Assembly: GCA_958452575.1 (NCBI GenBank)
Contig: CAUDUM010000004.1
Location: 138,664-202,663, forward strand
DNA length: 64,000 nt
Reading direction: 5' to 3'
Source of the DNA: an uncultured Eggerthellaceae bacterium
GTDB lineage: Bacteria; Actinomycetota; Coriobacteriia; Coriobacteriales; Eggerthellaceae
In this document: piece after piece, positions 8,647 through 18,268 of the stretch
How positions within the stretch are numbered: the stretch's first letter is position 1
Layout of the letters: each line of letters opens with the position of its first letter
Program-made: the position numbers and the translations under genes
Notes under the pieces: generated by a model
What the model was told of the DNA's origin: nothing
Database searches by the model: none
The model's input: only the letters and a program-made list of their open reading frames with translations

Positions 8647-11600
8647 TTAGATGCTCTTCAGCAGCTCCATCACAAAGTCGACGCGCTCGCGGAGAAGCCC
8701 CTCGTCGACGTTCTCGATGACGTCCTCCTTGTCTCCGAAGAACGCCGGCTTGCTGCCCTCCATGCCTGCGAGGTGCATCGCCTGCAGACCATGGTTGATC
8801 GCATACGACGAAACGCCACTCTTCCACAGCATCGAAGCGGAGCCGATGGAAACGCCGCTTGCCTGGGAGGCCTTGCGCGTGTAGCGCTTCATGCGGGACG
8901 AGGTCTTTGCCACGCTGTACCCGCCCTCGTTGTCGATCATGCACAGGTCGCCGCCGCCGAGCGCCTCCAGTTCGACGATGATCGATCCGCGCAGCTCATG
9001 CTCATGTTCGGCGATGAAGGCACGGATGCCGCTGTGTCCGCCGAGCTCGGCACCCAGAGCAACGAACCACACCTCTGTATTGATGTCGGGATTGCGGAAC
9101 TGGTAGATCTTCTGCATCTCAGGCGCCTCTTGCAGCGGAACCTCGGGGTTCTCGCCCTCCAGAGGCGGCTCGTCCTCTTTGCCGGAGCGCATATCCACAC
9201 GGCCCATCCTGACGCGCGAGAATGCGCCGCCGTACCACGGACGACCGGATCCACGGCGATCGTCGCCGTAACCGTAATCGTCCTCGTCGTCGTAGTCGTC
9301 GAAGGCCTCATCGGCATAGGCGTCGCCGTAAGGTGCGCTTTGCACGGGGGCTGCGCCCTGCTGATCGTCCTGCTCGTCGCGGAAGCTCTCCCATCCGCCA
9401 CGTGCCGCGCCGACCGAGCGCGCCTCAAAGGAATCGTCGACATGCAGCCATTCCTGCGGGGTGGATTCATCCCCCGAGTCCTTGTGGCGGAAGCGGTCGA
9501 ACAGACGGCGCACGCGCGACTTGGGCATCTCGACGTAACCCGGCCCGGCAAACGCGCCAGCGTCGGTGAACGACTCGTCGTACTCGGAATCGTCGGCATC
9601 CTCGATGTAGATGTCCTCGGGATCCACATCCTCGAGCAGCTCGTCGCCCACGCGATCGGAAGAGCTGGTCGCACCGATGGGCGCAAGCGACCCGGTGAGG
9701 CTCACCGCAGAAGATGTCTCGGGGGCTTTCTCCTCTACAGGGGCGAACATACCCGACAGCGAGGGAAGCGACGAACGCAGCTCCGCCGCGGAAAGACCGC
9801 GATGGGTTGCCGCGGAATCGATCGAGGGGATGTTCAGGCGGTTCTTGGATTGGCCCTGCCTCGCCTCGTGACGCTCGGCCAGGGGGGCGCGCTGCTTGAG
9901 GTCCTCGACCTGGACCACGGGCAGCTCGGTGCCGTCGATCGAGGGGAGGATGATGGGCGGATGGGCCTGCGTGGGGTTGTCGAGGGAGATCTCCTCGAAC
10001 TCCGCGGAAAGCGACGGATCGGTGCCCGCCGTCACCGTGTCGACGAACACAGGAGCAGCCGCGATCGTCTTGTCGGGATCAGCAGCAGGCGCTTCGACGG
10101 ACGCTGCGGCGGCAGCAGGCGTCTCCTCAGCGGTGACGGCAACACGCTCGGCAGGAGCGGCATCGGCCGACGGTGCCTGAGCCTGCGCTTTCTCGGAAAG
10201 GAACGCAGGCAGGGGGACATCATTCTGATCGTCGATCTCGGGAACCGAAAGATCCTCGGGAAGGATGGGGATGACGGGGGCGGGCTGGGTCTTCGACGGA
10301 TCGAAGGCGGCAGCGGCGCCCGGCGCGGGGCTCTCGACGCGCTGCTGTTCGACAGGAGCTGCGGACACAGGCTGCGCGGTGCCCTGCTGCGAAGGCTCTT
10401 GTTCGACAGAGGGCGCCTGCTCGGACTGCGCCGCGGTCTGGGCCTGGAGCATTGCCGACTCAGGAGCCTTCACCTCGAAGATACCATCGCTCATCGCCTG
10501 CATGCGCTGCTGGGCCTCGGCGAGCACGGCGTTGTTCGCCTCCGCGAAATGCACGCTGCTTTCGGAAACCGCTGCCTCGAGCGCATCCGCATAGCGGGAA
10601 CGCTGCACCGGCTTGTTGTCGACGGTAGGCCGCTTGGCCTTCTTCTGCGCGGAGACGAACCATGCGGGAAGATCGCTCGCAGGCTCCTCCTCTTCCACGG
10701 GAGCCTCCCGCTGAACCGCGGTCTGCACGCTCGCCTGCTGTTGGGCCGGCGCTTCCTGAACGGGGGCGGATTCCGCGGCGGCTTCCGCAACCTCGTGCGC
10801 CGTCTCTTGGATCTGAGCCGCCGTGAACGTTTCGGCGACGGGGGCCGCCTCGGGCATGTTGACGGGGATGGACGCGTTGAGGATCTCCTCCGACATGAAA
10901 TCGCTCACCGGCTTGCCGGACAGCGCGGCGACGGCGGCCTTTGCCGCAGCCAGGCGCTGAACCGGGGAGGCGTTGTCATCCTCCAAAGTGGCCGGAGCCT
11001 CGTAGGAGACCTGCGCGCCCTCGGGGATGACGCCCTCCTCGCGCGCCGCGCGCTCACCATGAACGACGACGCGGGGATCCTCCGAACCGACCGAGGACAT
11101 GTCCGTGCGGCCGCATCCCACACGAGCTGCAGCCTCCATCAGAACCGCGACACCCGACGCGTTGCAGTTGGCACCGTCGTTGTACGACGAAGCCTTGCCC
11201 AGGATGAACTGGACCAGGGGTAGAGCCGAAGCGATCAGGAAGATGACCGTGAAGACGGTTAGCACGACATCCACCGCGCCCGACGCATGGGCGAGAACCG
11301 TGCTGCCGAGCAGCAGAAGCAGCGCAGTGGCGACGAACCCGCCGAGAACCACCCATTTGACGATCGGGAGTGCCGCCAGGATGGGGCCTTTGAGCTCGGG
11401 GCGCGCCTTTCCGCTATCGTAGTGGGCCACCAGGATGACCTTGCGGCGGCGCGAGTTGCCGGATTCAGGCGAATAGCCCGGCTCGTACTTTGCCACGACG
11501 TTCTGGCTGACGCCGCGGGAAAGCACGCGCGACAGGATCGGCTTGCCGAATGCCTCCGCCACGTACACCGCCGCCGACAGGATGGCGATGATGGCGGCGG

Positions 11601-11844
11601 GCAGCGCCACCACGGGAAGGGCAAGCCCCAGGATCGCGAACACCACGGTGACGGCGCTGCAGATGGCGCGGGCAAGCTCGTTGTTGGAAACCCCGGTGAA
11701 ATCCTCGATGACAGCCGACAAGCCGGCTTCCTTCTGCATATGCTCGGTAATGTACAGGGCAGCCTGCTGCTCTTCCTCGGTCCCGGCGGGTCGGGGCCCT
11801 ATCTCCTGCGAGAGGTACGCAACATGCTCCATAACGTCGGCCAT
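8647..11844 (-). CDS. M28-like membrane peptidase with very long internal insert
   Basis: A 1065-residue protein. Residues 1-245 look like the N-terminal half of an M28 zinc aminopeptidase: N-terminal helix with IGPRPAGTEEE, possible zinc ligands His141 and Asp143 in VAHYDSG, and Asp223 in YNDGANCNASG. Hydrophobic segments at about 57-97, 160-184 and 192-216 are inserted around these. Residues about 250-890 are Pro/Ala/Glu/Gln-rich and acidic, of low complexity and probably disordered. The last 170 residues resume an M28 pattern with Glu in ALGAELGGHSG and acidic VELEALGGGDL. The classical final His motif is not obvious, so activity is uncertain. It lies 67 bp downstream of the coiled-coil membrane protein and may be cotranscribed with it. 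Confidence 0.75.
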   Translation of the reverse strand: MADVMEHVAYLSQEIGPRPAGTEEEQQAALYITEHMQKEAGLSAVIEDFTGVSNNELARAICSAVTVVFAILGLALPVVALPAAIIAILSAAVYVAEAFGKPILSRVLSRGVSQNVVAKYEPGYSPESGNSRRRKVILVAHYDSGKARPELKGPILAALPIVKWVVLGGFVATALLLLLGSTVLAHASGAVDVVLTVFTVIFLIASALPLVQFILGKASSYNDGANCNASGVAVLMEAAARVGCGRTDMSSVGSEDPRVVVHGERAAREEGVIPEGAQVSYEAPATLEDDNASPVQRLAAAKAAVAALSGKPVSDFMSEEILNASIPVNMPEAAPVAETFTAAQIQETAHEVAEAAAESAPVQEAPAQQQASVQTAVQREAPVEEEEPASDLPAWFVSAQKKAKRPTVDNKPVQRSRYADALEAAVSESSVHFAEANNAVLAEAQQRMQAMSDGIFEVKAPESAMLQAQTAAQSEQAPSVEQEPSQQGTAQPVSAAPVEQQRVESPAPGAAAAFDPSKTQPAPVIPILPEDLSVPEIDDQNDVPLPAFLSEKAQAQAPSADAAPAERVAVTAEETPAAAAASVEAPAADPDKTIAAAPVFVDTVTAGTDPSLSAEFEEISLDNPTQAHPPIILPSIDGTELPVVQVEDLKQRAPLAERHEARQGQSKNRLNIPSIDSAATHRGLSAAELRSSLPSLSGMFAPVEEKAPETSSAVSLTGSLAPIGATSSSDRVGDELLEDVDPEDIYIEDADDSEYDESFTDAGAFAGPGYVEMPKSRVRRLFDRFRHKDSGDESTPQEWLHVDDSFEARSVGAARGGWESFRDEQDDQQGAAPVQSAPYGDAYADEAFDDYDDEDDYGYGDDRRGSGRPWYGGAFSRVRMGRVDMRSGKEDEPPLEGENPEVPLQEAPEMQKIYQFRNPDINTEVWFVALGAELGGHSGIRAFIAEHEHELRGSIIVELEALGGGDLCMIDNEGGYSVAKTSSRMKRYTRKASQASGVSIGSASMLWKSGVSSYAINHGLQAMHLAGMEGSKPAFFGDKEDVIENVDEGLLRERVDFVMELLKSI

Positions 11845-11911
11845 AATGTTCGCCTTCCGCTCTAGTCAGGTGTTTTGCACTCTGAATGCATATCTTAGTA
11901 AGTATACGCTA

Positions 11912-13294
11912 TTACATTGATCTGCTGAAATAATCACGCAGAAAAGCATCCGAAGTTGAAGCCTGGCCTCGAGCCGCCTTGTAGCTTTCGATCGGATCCG
12001 CCAGGCGCGCCTCCAAAGCGTCCAGGACGGGCTGGCCGGGATCGATCGGCAGCGTTGCAGCCAGTTTCGCGGCTTCCTCGTCCGCCGCATTGTACGCGTC
12101 GTTCTGCTCAACGGCGGCCGCCGTGTCCCGCGCGAGCAACGCGTCGTTGGAAGCGACGGCATACCCCAGCGCCTCGATGCGTTTGTCCAGATAGGCCAGG
12201 TATGCGCTCAAATCGACATCCGCCTGTTCCTGCGAGAGGGAGGCCATCGCCGATCGCACTTCGGTGAACAGCGACGACGCCTCGTTGGAGAGCTCTGTCG
12301 ACTGGCTGATCGCGTCCTCGGACGTCTCCGTCACAAGATCAGCGGCTTGACGTGCCAGGCTATCCGCCTCGGAGGTGCGCTCCCACGTCTCCCCCACCCT
12401 CTCATACAGGCTTTTCATGCCGATGGAGGTCTCGAGGATGTTCCATCCCTGCTCTACCATGGTCCGACGCGCCGAGGATGTCGCCATCAGAGCGTCGGCG
12501 GCTTCGCGCTCCACCGTCTCGCGCAGGCCCTGCATCGCCGTGTCGGCTTTGGATTCCGCTTGATCGAGCGAAGCGGTCATCGCTTCGACGCTTGCCTGGT
12601 TGTCGTTGTAGAACGTCTCCGACTCATCGCTCAAGGGATTCTGAAGCGCGTCATCCAAGCCCAAGAGGAACTCGTCGGTCGAGGTCAGCGCGTCAGCGGA
12701 CTCCTGCAGCAGCTGCGTGTTCTGCTGATAGCGCTCGTTGTCCTGATACAGGTAGACGAAACCCGCCGCCGCCAAGGCGATGATGATCACCGCGCAGACG
12801 ATGCCGGCGAGCACCTTGCCCCTGCGCCTCCGTGCTTTGCGCCAGGCGATCTCCTCCTCCGACGTGCGTCCCGAGCTGCGGGAGGCGCGCTCGAAACGCG
12901 TTCTCTCGATGGCGGGCTCCTCGGCTGCTCGCTCAATGGGAGCCGAAGGCGCGGCGGGGTGCTCGCCGCTTTCGGGCATGGAGTCGACGGGTTTCACCAG
13001 CGACGGAGTCGTCGATGTCGACGCCGGCATGGGGGTCGATCCCCCCATCATCGCAGCTAGCTCGTCTTTCTTCGGGGTGGAAGGAGGCTTCCTCCTGCCT
13101 ATCGGCAAGGTGAAAAGGCTGATACGGCCGAATCGTTTTGCCTGATCAGAAGTTGTATCCTTTCCTTCATCGAGCGCATTGCGCGCAGCATCCAAGACGC
13201 TGAACGACAATTCGTTGGATGTTCCCCGCGTGTTCTTCTTCACGTGCGCCGCGTGGTTGAGCTTATCGGAACGCCTCTTCATAGTCTTCGCCAT
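11912..13294 (-). CDS. single-pass membrane protein with coiled coil, unknown function
   Basis: A 460-residue protein not recognised. A basic N-terminal region of about 160 residues, partly low in complexity, is followed by one transmembrane helix (about 163-183: GIVCAVIIIALAAAGFVYLY) and then about 250 residues of Ala/Glu/Ser-rich helix with heptad-like spacing. The topology, cytoplasmic head plus extracytoplasmic coiled coil, resembles EzrA-like or chemoreceptor-like scaffolds, but no family motif supports either. It lies 18 bp downstream of the dinG-like gene on the same strand, so cotranscription is likely. Confidence 0.7.
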   Translation of the reverse strand: MAKTMKRRSDKLNHAAHVKKNTRGTSNELSFSVLDAARNALDEGKDTTSDQAKRFGRISLFTLPIGRRKPPSTPKKDELAAMMGGSTPMPASTSTTPSLVKPVDSMPESGEHPAAPSAPIERAAEEPAIERTRFERASRSSGRTSEEEIAWRKARRRRGKVLAGIVCAVIIIALAAAGFVYLYQDNERYQQNTQLLQESADALTSTDEFLLGLDDALQNPLSDESETFYNDNQASVEAMTASLDQAESKADTAMQGLRETVEREAADALMATSSARRTMVEQGWNILETSIGMKSLYERVGETWERTSEADSLARQAADLVTETSEDAISQSTELSNEASSLFTEVRSAMASLSQEQADVDLSAYLAYLDKRIEALGYAVASNDALLARDTAAAVEQNDAYNAADEEAAKLAATLPIDPGQPVLDALEARLADPIESYKAARGQASTSDAFLRDYFSRSM

Positions 13295-13312
13295 GCCTCC
13301 ATGCGCCGCGCT

Positions 13313-16300
13313 TTAACGCAGCATCTCCAAAGCAGCGACGATCTCGTCCGCAGGACGGACTTTGACGGTGTGGCTGGGCAGCGAGTTCAGGAAAGACTTC
13401 CCGTATCCCTTCGTCAGCAAACGGCGATCGGCGAGGATGAGGACGCCGGTGTCGTCCGCTTTGCGGATCAATCGCCCAGCGGCTTGCTTGGTCTCTATGA
13501 TCGCCTTCGGGAGCACATAGTGGCGCCATGCCTGATCGTCGCGGGCCGCGCGCTCGCACGAGAGCGGATCGGTCGGCTTCGTAAAGGGCAGCTTGGGGAT
13601 GATCACGCCTTTGAGCGTTGCTCCGGGAGCATCGAAGCCCTCCCAGAAGCTCTTCAGCGCGAACAGCGACAGATGCTCGTCGGCCAGGAAATCATCACGC
13701 AGCCCCTTCACCGACACGCCCCATTTTTGGCAGACCAGGCGCAGGTCGTTCCTCTTGAGCTCCGGCTGGACCGCCTCGAAGCATTTCTCCATCTCTCGCC
13801 TGTTGGTGAACAAGGTGAGCATCGATCCGCCTTGGGCAAGATGGACGCGCACGAGCAGCTGCTCCAATGCCGGAAGGTAGCGCGGATCGTTGGGTTCGGG
13901 AATGTCCTCGACCACATACACGACCATGTTGTTGTCGAAGTCGTAGCTGGAATCGAGTTGCAGAAGGCGGCTGTGAGCCATACCCTCGCCGTTCAATCCC
14001 ATCGCGTTTTCGAAAGAGCGGAAACTACCGTCGACCGACAGAGTCGCGGACGCGAAGATCGTCGACCGGGTGCGCTCGTACAGCGTCTCGTTCAGGGCAG
14101 CGCCGACGTTGACCAGCAACGCCTCGAGCACCTCCGCAACGCGATCTTTCTTGCGGCACAGGGTCGCCGAATATGCGAATCCCTCCGGCGCGATGTCCAA
14201 AATAACCTCGGAAGCCGAGATGACGTCCTTGAGATCCATCGCGATGGCCGCCAGCTCGCGCTGGACGTCGGCGACACCCTCGATCTCCTCCAGATAGCCG
14301 ACAAGCTCTTGGCAGGACGACACCAGCTTCTCCGCCGTCTCCCGCATCGCCGCGCCGTGAGCTACCAGCTCCTGAAAGACGCTGCTGCGGCGAATGTCGT
14401 CGTTGATCCACAGATCCACGTACTCGTAGCCGTGGCCGCGCTTGCTTGCATCGAAGTACAGGAGGTCCTTCATATGCGCGCAGAAGCTCCGTGCAGCGGC
14501 GGCGTACGCGCTGCCCGCTGACCGGGCCTTCGATGAAAGGGCGTGGTACAGCGTCGCCTTCTCATCCTCCGCTGTGGTTTGGACGCGCCGCTCGGCGCGA
14601 GAGAACACAGTGCGCGTGGACTCCGACGCGTCAACCCGTTCCGCCAGCCTCAGAAGATCCTCGGCGGACAGCTTTATCGAGAATGCGCGGCGCGCCTCCT
14701 CCTCCGCGTTGTGTGCCTCGTCGATCACCCACTGCTTGACCGGGGGGAGTAAACCCCCATCGGCAGCAAGATCGCAGAACAGCAGGCTATGGTTGGTCAC
14801 CACGATATCCGCGTTCTCGGCGCGGCGGCGAGCGCCATGCACAAAGCACGTGCTTCCGAAATAGGGGCATTTGCGACGAAGGCAATCATGGCTCGTCGTC
14901 GTGATCGCCGCGCGCGGCAAAAGCCGGTAGTCGATTTTCAGCGTGTCCATGTCGTCGTACTCGGTCTGCTCCACGTACGACAGAAGCGCGGCGAGCGCCG
15001 GAGCCTGGGTCTTCAACTCGCCCTGCACCTCGCGCTCCCGCGGACCCTCCTGCACGAGGCGGTCGATCTTGCGCAGGCAGGGGTAATGGGAGAATCCCTT
15101 CAGAGGAGCGTATTCAAGCTCCCTGCCTCCTTCGATTGCAGCAAGCGCGCGGGAAAGCGCAGGCAGCTCATGGTAGACGAGCTGGTCCAGCAGCGCGTTC
15201 GTCTTGGTCGCGATGCCGATCGTCGCGTCGTTGCCGAGGGTGGTCAGCGCGCTGGGAACCAGATACGCCATGGATTTGCCCACGCCGGTCCCCGCCTCGA
15301 CGACGAGGTTGTCCCCTTCCTCAAAGGCGTCACGGATGGCTTGCGCCATCTGAAGCTGCTCCTCGCGCGCCTCGAACGTAGGATACAACCCTCCGACCAG
15401 GCCATCTGGGGAAAACGCCGCAGAGATCTGTTCCTTCGAAGGAATGTTCAGCTTATCGGAGGCGGATGCGAGGTTCGCCTCAGAATCAGCCTCTTTGACG
15501 CTTTTTGAGCCGATTTGATTCCATCGCATAGCGCGGAGGGAGAGCGATCCCTCTTTGCTGCGCGCATCGTCATCCTGAGCTTGGTTTTCACCGGCGCTTG
15601 GTTTGCAAACGCTCGCGAAGTGCTCGAACACCACGCGCGTCTGCCATTGTTCGCGCGTCGCCATCTTCGCAATGCATGCGACAAGTTCGTGGGGCATCGC
15701 CTCGACGGCGGCGAGCAGGATCCTGAACGCCGCGCACGTCGCAGCAACATCCGCATCGGCGCGATGGGTCGACAACGGTGCGTCGAACGCGGTGACGATA
15801 TCGATCAGACGATGCGATTTGAGACGCGGCAGCGCGATGCGCGCCAGATCAAGCGAGTCGATCCACGTGTTTTCCAGCAGAGGATATCCGCTCGGATGGC
15901 GGGTTGTGAACGTTCGATCGAAGCCCACGTTATGCGCGACGATCTTCGAATCCCCCACGAACTCGACCAAACTAGCCAAAGCCTCGTCGGGTAGCGGCGC
16001 ATCCGCCACATCCTCGTCATGGATGTCGGTGAGATGGGCCACATCATCCGGTATGGGTTTTCCAGGATTGACGAATGTGATGAACCAGTCGGTGATCTTC
16101 CCCTGCTCCATGCGAGCTGCCGCGATCTGCGTCAGCTCGTCATGATTGAAGGAAAAGCCCGTAGTTTCGGTATCTATAACAACGATATCAGTGTCGAGTT
16201 CGCCGAAATCCGCTTCTTTAGCCCGCTTCGCAAGGGAAGCGTAACGACGCGCTGTAGTTTCAGGAGTGCCGTCGCTGATGAATTTTCGCAGCGACTCCGG

Positions 16301-16324
16301 TATCTGTTCAGTTTGATTGTCCAT
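13313..16324 (-). CDS. dinG: DnaQ-like exonuclease / DinG-family helicase fusion
   Basis: A 1003-residue protein with two enzymes in one chain. Residues about 45-210 are a DEDDh 3'-5' exonuclease: DTET (Asp51, Glu53), HNVGFD (131-136) and THRADAD (His187, Asp192). Residues about 310-1003 are an XPD/DinG superfamily 2 helicase: Walker A EAGTGVGKS (343-351), DEAH (535-538) and four cysteines at 416, 481, 486 and 493 that fit the iron-sulfur cluster of this family. The same fusion is known as DinG in Firmicutes. It should act in repair of unusual DNA or RNA-DNA structures. It starts at ATG 16324 and heads a three-gene minus-strand run. Confidence 0.9.
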   Translation of the reverse strand: MDNQTEQIPESLRKFISDGTPETTARRYASLAKRAKEADFGELDTDIVVIDTETTGFSFNHDELTQIAAARMEQGKITDWFITFVNPGKPIPDDVAHLTDIHDEDVADAPLPDEALASLVEFVGDSKIVAHNVGFDRTFTTRHPSGYPLLENTWIDSLDLARIALPRLKSHRLIDIVTAFDAPLSTHRADADVAATCAAFRILLAAVEAMPHELVACIAKMATREQWQTRVVFEHFASVCKPSAGENQAQDDDARSKEGSLSLRAMRWNQIGSKSVKEADSEANLASASDKLNIPSKEQISAAFSPDGLVGGLYPTFEAREEQLQMAQAIRDAFEEGDNLVVEAGTGVGKSMAYLVPSALTTLGNDATIGIATKTNALLDQLVYHELPALSRALAAIEGGRELEYAPLKGFSHYPCLRKIDRLVQEGPREREVQGELKTQAPALAALLSYVEQTEYDDMDTLKIDYRLLPRAAITTTSHDCLRRKCPYFGSTCFVHGARRRAENADIVVTNHSLLFCDLAADGGLLPPVKQWVIDEAHNAEEEARRAFSIKLSAEDLLRLAERVDASESTRTVFSRAERRVQTTAEDEKATLYHALSSKARSAGSAYAAAARSFCAHMKDLLYFDASKRGHGYEYVDLWINDDIRRSSVFQELVAHGAAMRETAEKLVSSCQELVGYLEEIEGVADVQRELAAIAMDLKDVISASEVILDIAPEGFAYSATLCRKKDRVAEVLEALLVNVGAALNETLYERTRSTIFASATLSVDGSFRSFENAMGLNGEGMAHSRLLQLDSSYDFDNNMVVYVVEDIPEPNDPRYLPALEQLLVRVHLAQGGSMLTLFTNRREMEKCFEAVQPELKRNDLRLVCQKWGVSVKGLRDDFLADEHLSLFALKSFWEGFDAPGATLKGVIIPKLPFTKPTDPLSCERAARDDQAWRHYVLPKAIIETKQAAGRLIRKADDTGVLILADRRLLTKGYGKSFLNSLPSHTVKVRPADEIVAALEMLR

Positions 16325-16490
16325 GCGATCAGCCTATCATCTCTCATCCTCTCGCACAAACTGATGACAGGTTACTCCATTCGGAAACCCTTTTTTCTAG
16401 GGCCAACCTCGCATTTCTCTCCGGGAATGAATGATAAGCTATCGTTTATTCAGCGGTTCTCCATGTCTTGTATTCGGGAAGGATTTCTTC

Positions 16491-17159
16491 ATGTTGGACG
16501 ATATCAGCCTTGGCTACTCTGGATCCTACGAGCGATTCGACACCGTCTCGAAAAAGGAGGCTGCCGTTCTGGTCGGAGCCGACAATCTGGTGGGAGATCG
16601 CTTCTCTATCGAATTCAAGACCGAAGACGGCGTTGCGATTGCCTGGATGAAAAATAAATTCAATGCGCTGATCGGCTATTTCAATCCTGAAGTTTCCCGT
16701 CAATTGCAAATCTGCGAGGCGCGTGGATGGAAAATCACCGCCCTCCTCTCATTCGTAGCCTACGTGGACACTCCCTCTCCTGGCGAATATTGGGGTGAAG
16801 CGGCAATCATCTGCTATAACCCTCAAAACAATGCTGAGGCGTTCGAAACCTTCATTTCGACGATGTCCAGCATGATGCAAGAAGGAATCCGTCCTGACAT
16901 CTCCCTTAGCAGCGACGGAGTGTCGCATGTGGTCGAAGAGAGCGGGAGGTGGAAGCCCACGGCTCGCGTCCCCTATCCTGACAAAGAGTATGGCATGGTC
17001 ATTCTCAAGCGTCACCGTAAGTTTTCCGAGAAGATCATTGAACAGGGACGCGCCGGCAACAAAGGTTGCTATGCGATTAGCTGGATATTCATAGCTATTA
17101 TCGCGATCGCCCTTATTGCCGGCGCGTTCTTCGGTCTTAGATCCCTCGGTATCCTCTAA
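16491..17159 (+). CDS. tail-anchored protein of unknown function
   Basis: A 222-residue protein not recognised. Residues 1 to about 190 are soluble; the C-terminus is a single hydrophobic helix (about 194-216, ISWIFIAIIAIALIAGAFFG) followed by a short tail, so it is probably anchored by its C-terminus with the bulk in the cytoplasm. The ATG at 16491 is preferred because GGAAGG sits seven bases before it; an in-frame ATG at 16431 has no ribosome site. Its TAA overlaps the stop codon of ddl on the other strand (17156-17159). Confidence 0.7.
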   Translation: MLDDISLGYSGSYERFDTVSKKEAAVLVGADNLVGDRFSIEFKTEDGVAIAWMKNKFNALIGYFNPEVSRQLQICEARGWKITALLSFVAYVDTPSPGEYWGEAAIICYNPQNNAEAFETFISTMSSMMQEGIRPDISLSSDGVSHVVEESGRWKPTARVPYPDKEYGMVILKRHRKFSEKIIEQGRAGNKGCYAISWIFIAIIAIALIAGAFFGLRSLGIL

Positions 17160-18106
17160 TCTTCGATATCCAAAGCAAGCTCGATCAGCTTTTTGCAGAG
17201 GTTCTCATACGACAACCCGATTTTGGATGCTGCGTCGGGAAGAAGCGACGTTGCCGTCATGCCAGGCAACGTGTTGGTCTCGAGGATCCAAAAATCGCCG
17301 TTCTCTTCCAAGAGGAAATCCGTACGGGATTCCCCACGGCATCTGATCGCTTTGTGGGCCTGCTCAGCGCATGAGCGGATTTTCGCTGCAACATCCTCAT
17401 CGATCTCCGCAGGGCAGATATGGGTGGATCCGCCAGGGGAATACTTCGCATCGAAATCGTAGAACTCATTGCGCGGTACGATTTCGATAATGGGAAGCGC
17501 GGTCGGATCGACATTGCCGATAACGCCGACGGTGAGCTCCCTTCCCTTGCAGTACTTCTCGATGAGAACCTGATCGTCATGCTCGAAGGCTTTATTGATC
17601 GCATCCTGGATCGCTTCAGCGCCCTTTTCGATATACAGACCAATCGAACTACCTTCTTTAGATTCCTTAATGACGCAGTGATCACCTAATTTTGCGATGA
17701 TCTCATCGATCGAATAATCCTGACCTTTCGAAAGCGTCACGGAAGGGAGCGTCGGCAGGCCGGTTTCTTTGTATCGCTGCTTTGCGTTGCATTTGCTCAT
17801 CGCCAAAGCGCTCGCATACACACCGGATCCGGTATAAGGAAGCCCTATCGTCTCCAAAAAGCCCTGCATCGTGCCATCTTCGCCACCACGGCCATGCAGC
17901 GCCAAGAACGCAACGTCATAATCATTCTCAACGAGATCGATAAGATCCTTTTTCTCGGCAGGATCCAACACCGTCACTTGAAAACCGACGGCCTTCAAAG
18001 CCTCGGCTACGGCGTTTCCGGATGCGAGGGACACTTCTCTTTCGCCGCTGTTTCCCCCTCGCAGAACAGCAACCTTGCATGTCGTCGGATTAAGAGCTTC
18101 CGCCAT
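17156..18106 (-). CDS. ddl: D-alanine--D-alanine ligase
   Basis: A 316-residue ATP-grasp enzyme that joins two D-alanines for peptidoglycan precursor synthesis in the cytoplasm. Seen: the N-terminal GGNSGEREVSLASG motif, the LHGRGGEDGTMQG block, GSSIG in the ATP-binding region, and an omega-loop sequence DAKYSPGG whose Tyr is typical of D-Ala-D-Ala rather than D-Ala-D-Lac enzymes. C-terminal ETNTLPGMT carries the metal ligands. Length is normal. AGGGGG lies seven bases before the ATG at 18106. Convergent with the tail-anchored gene. Confidence 0.95.
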   Translation of the reverse strand: MAEALNPTTCKVAVLRGGNSGEREVSLASGNAVAEALKAVGFQVTVLDPAEKKDLIDLVENDYDVAFLALHGRGGEDGTMQGFLETIGLPYTGSGVYASALAMSKCNAKQRYKETGLPTLPSVTLSKGQDYSIDEIIAKLGDHCVIKESKEGSSIGLYIEKGAEAIQDAINKAFEHDDQVLIEKYCKGRELTVGVIGNVDPTALPIIEIVPRNEFYDFDAKYSPGGSTHICPAEIDEDVAAKIRSCAEQAHKAIRCRGESRTDFLLEENGDFWILETNTLPGMTATSLLPDAASKIGLSYENLCKKLIELALDIED

Positions 18107-18215
18107 TTGGAATCCCCCTTCTGTTGGATAAGCAACGACGGCATGATTCTACACTGCTGCGCAGCTGTTGGTATCGAGAATATTCCCCTCCCGCCTTATA
18201 TTAATTCCTTTCCAA

Positions 18216-18231
18216 TGTTTCACGTGAAACA
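18216..18231. promoter_or_regulatory. parS site 1
   Basis: TGTTTCACGTGAAACA, an exact match to the canonical chromosomal ParB-binding site. It lies between ddl and rlmN, 25 bp upstream of the rlmN -10 hexamer. Confidence 0.95.
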
Positions 18232-18256
18232 TCAAGCGTTCGCTTGCCAACCTATA

Positions 18257-18262
18257 TATAAT
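18257..18262 (+). promoter_or_regulatory. -10 element of a probable leaderless rlmN promoter
   Basis: TATAAT ends six bases before the rlmN ATG at 18269, so the transcript would begin at or next to the start codon. No Shine-Dalgarno sequence is present. Confidence 0.5.
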
Positions 18263-18268
18263 CGCCCT

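Noticed and set aside
8365..11223. A 952-codon open frame on the plus strand
   Set aside because: It is exactly antisense to the M28-like gene and is Arg/His/Leu-rich with no domain; such frames are expected in GC-rich genomes. The minus-strand gene has recognisable motifs and a ribosome site.
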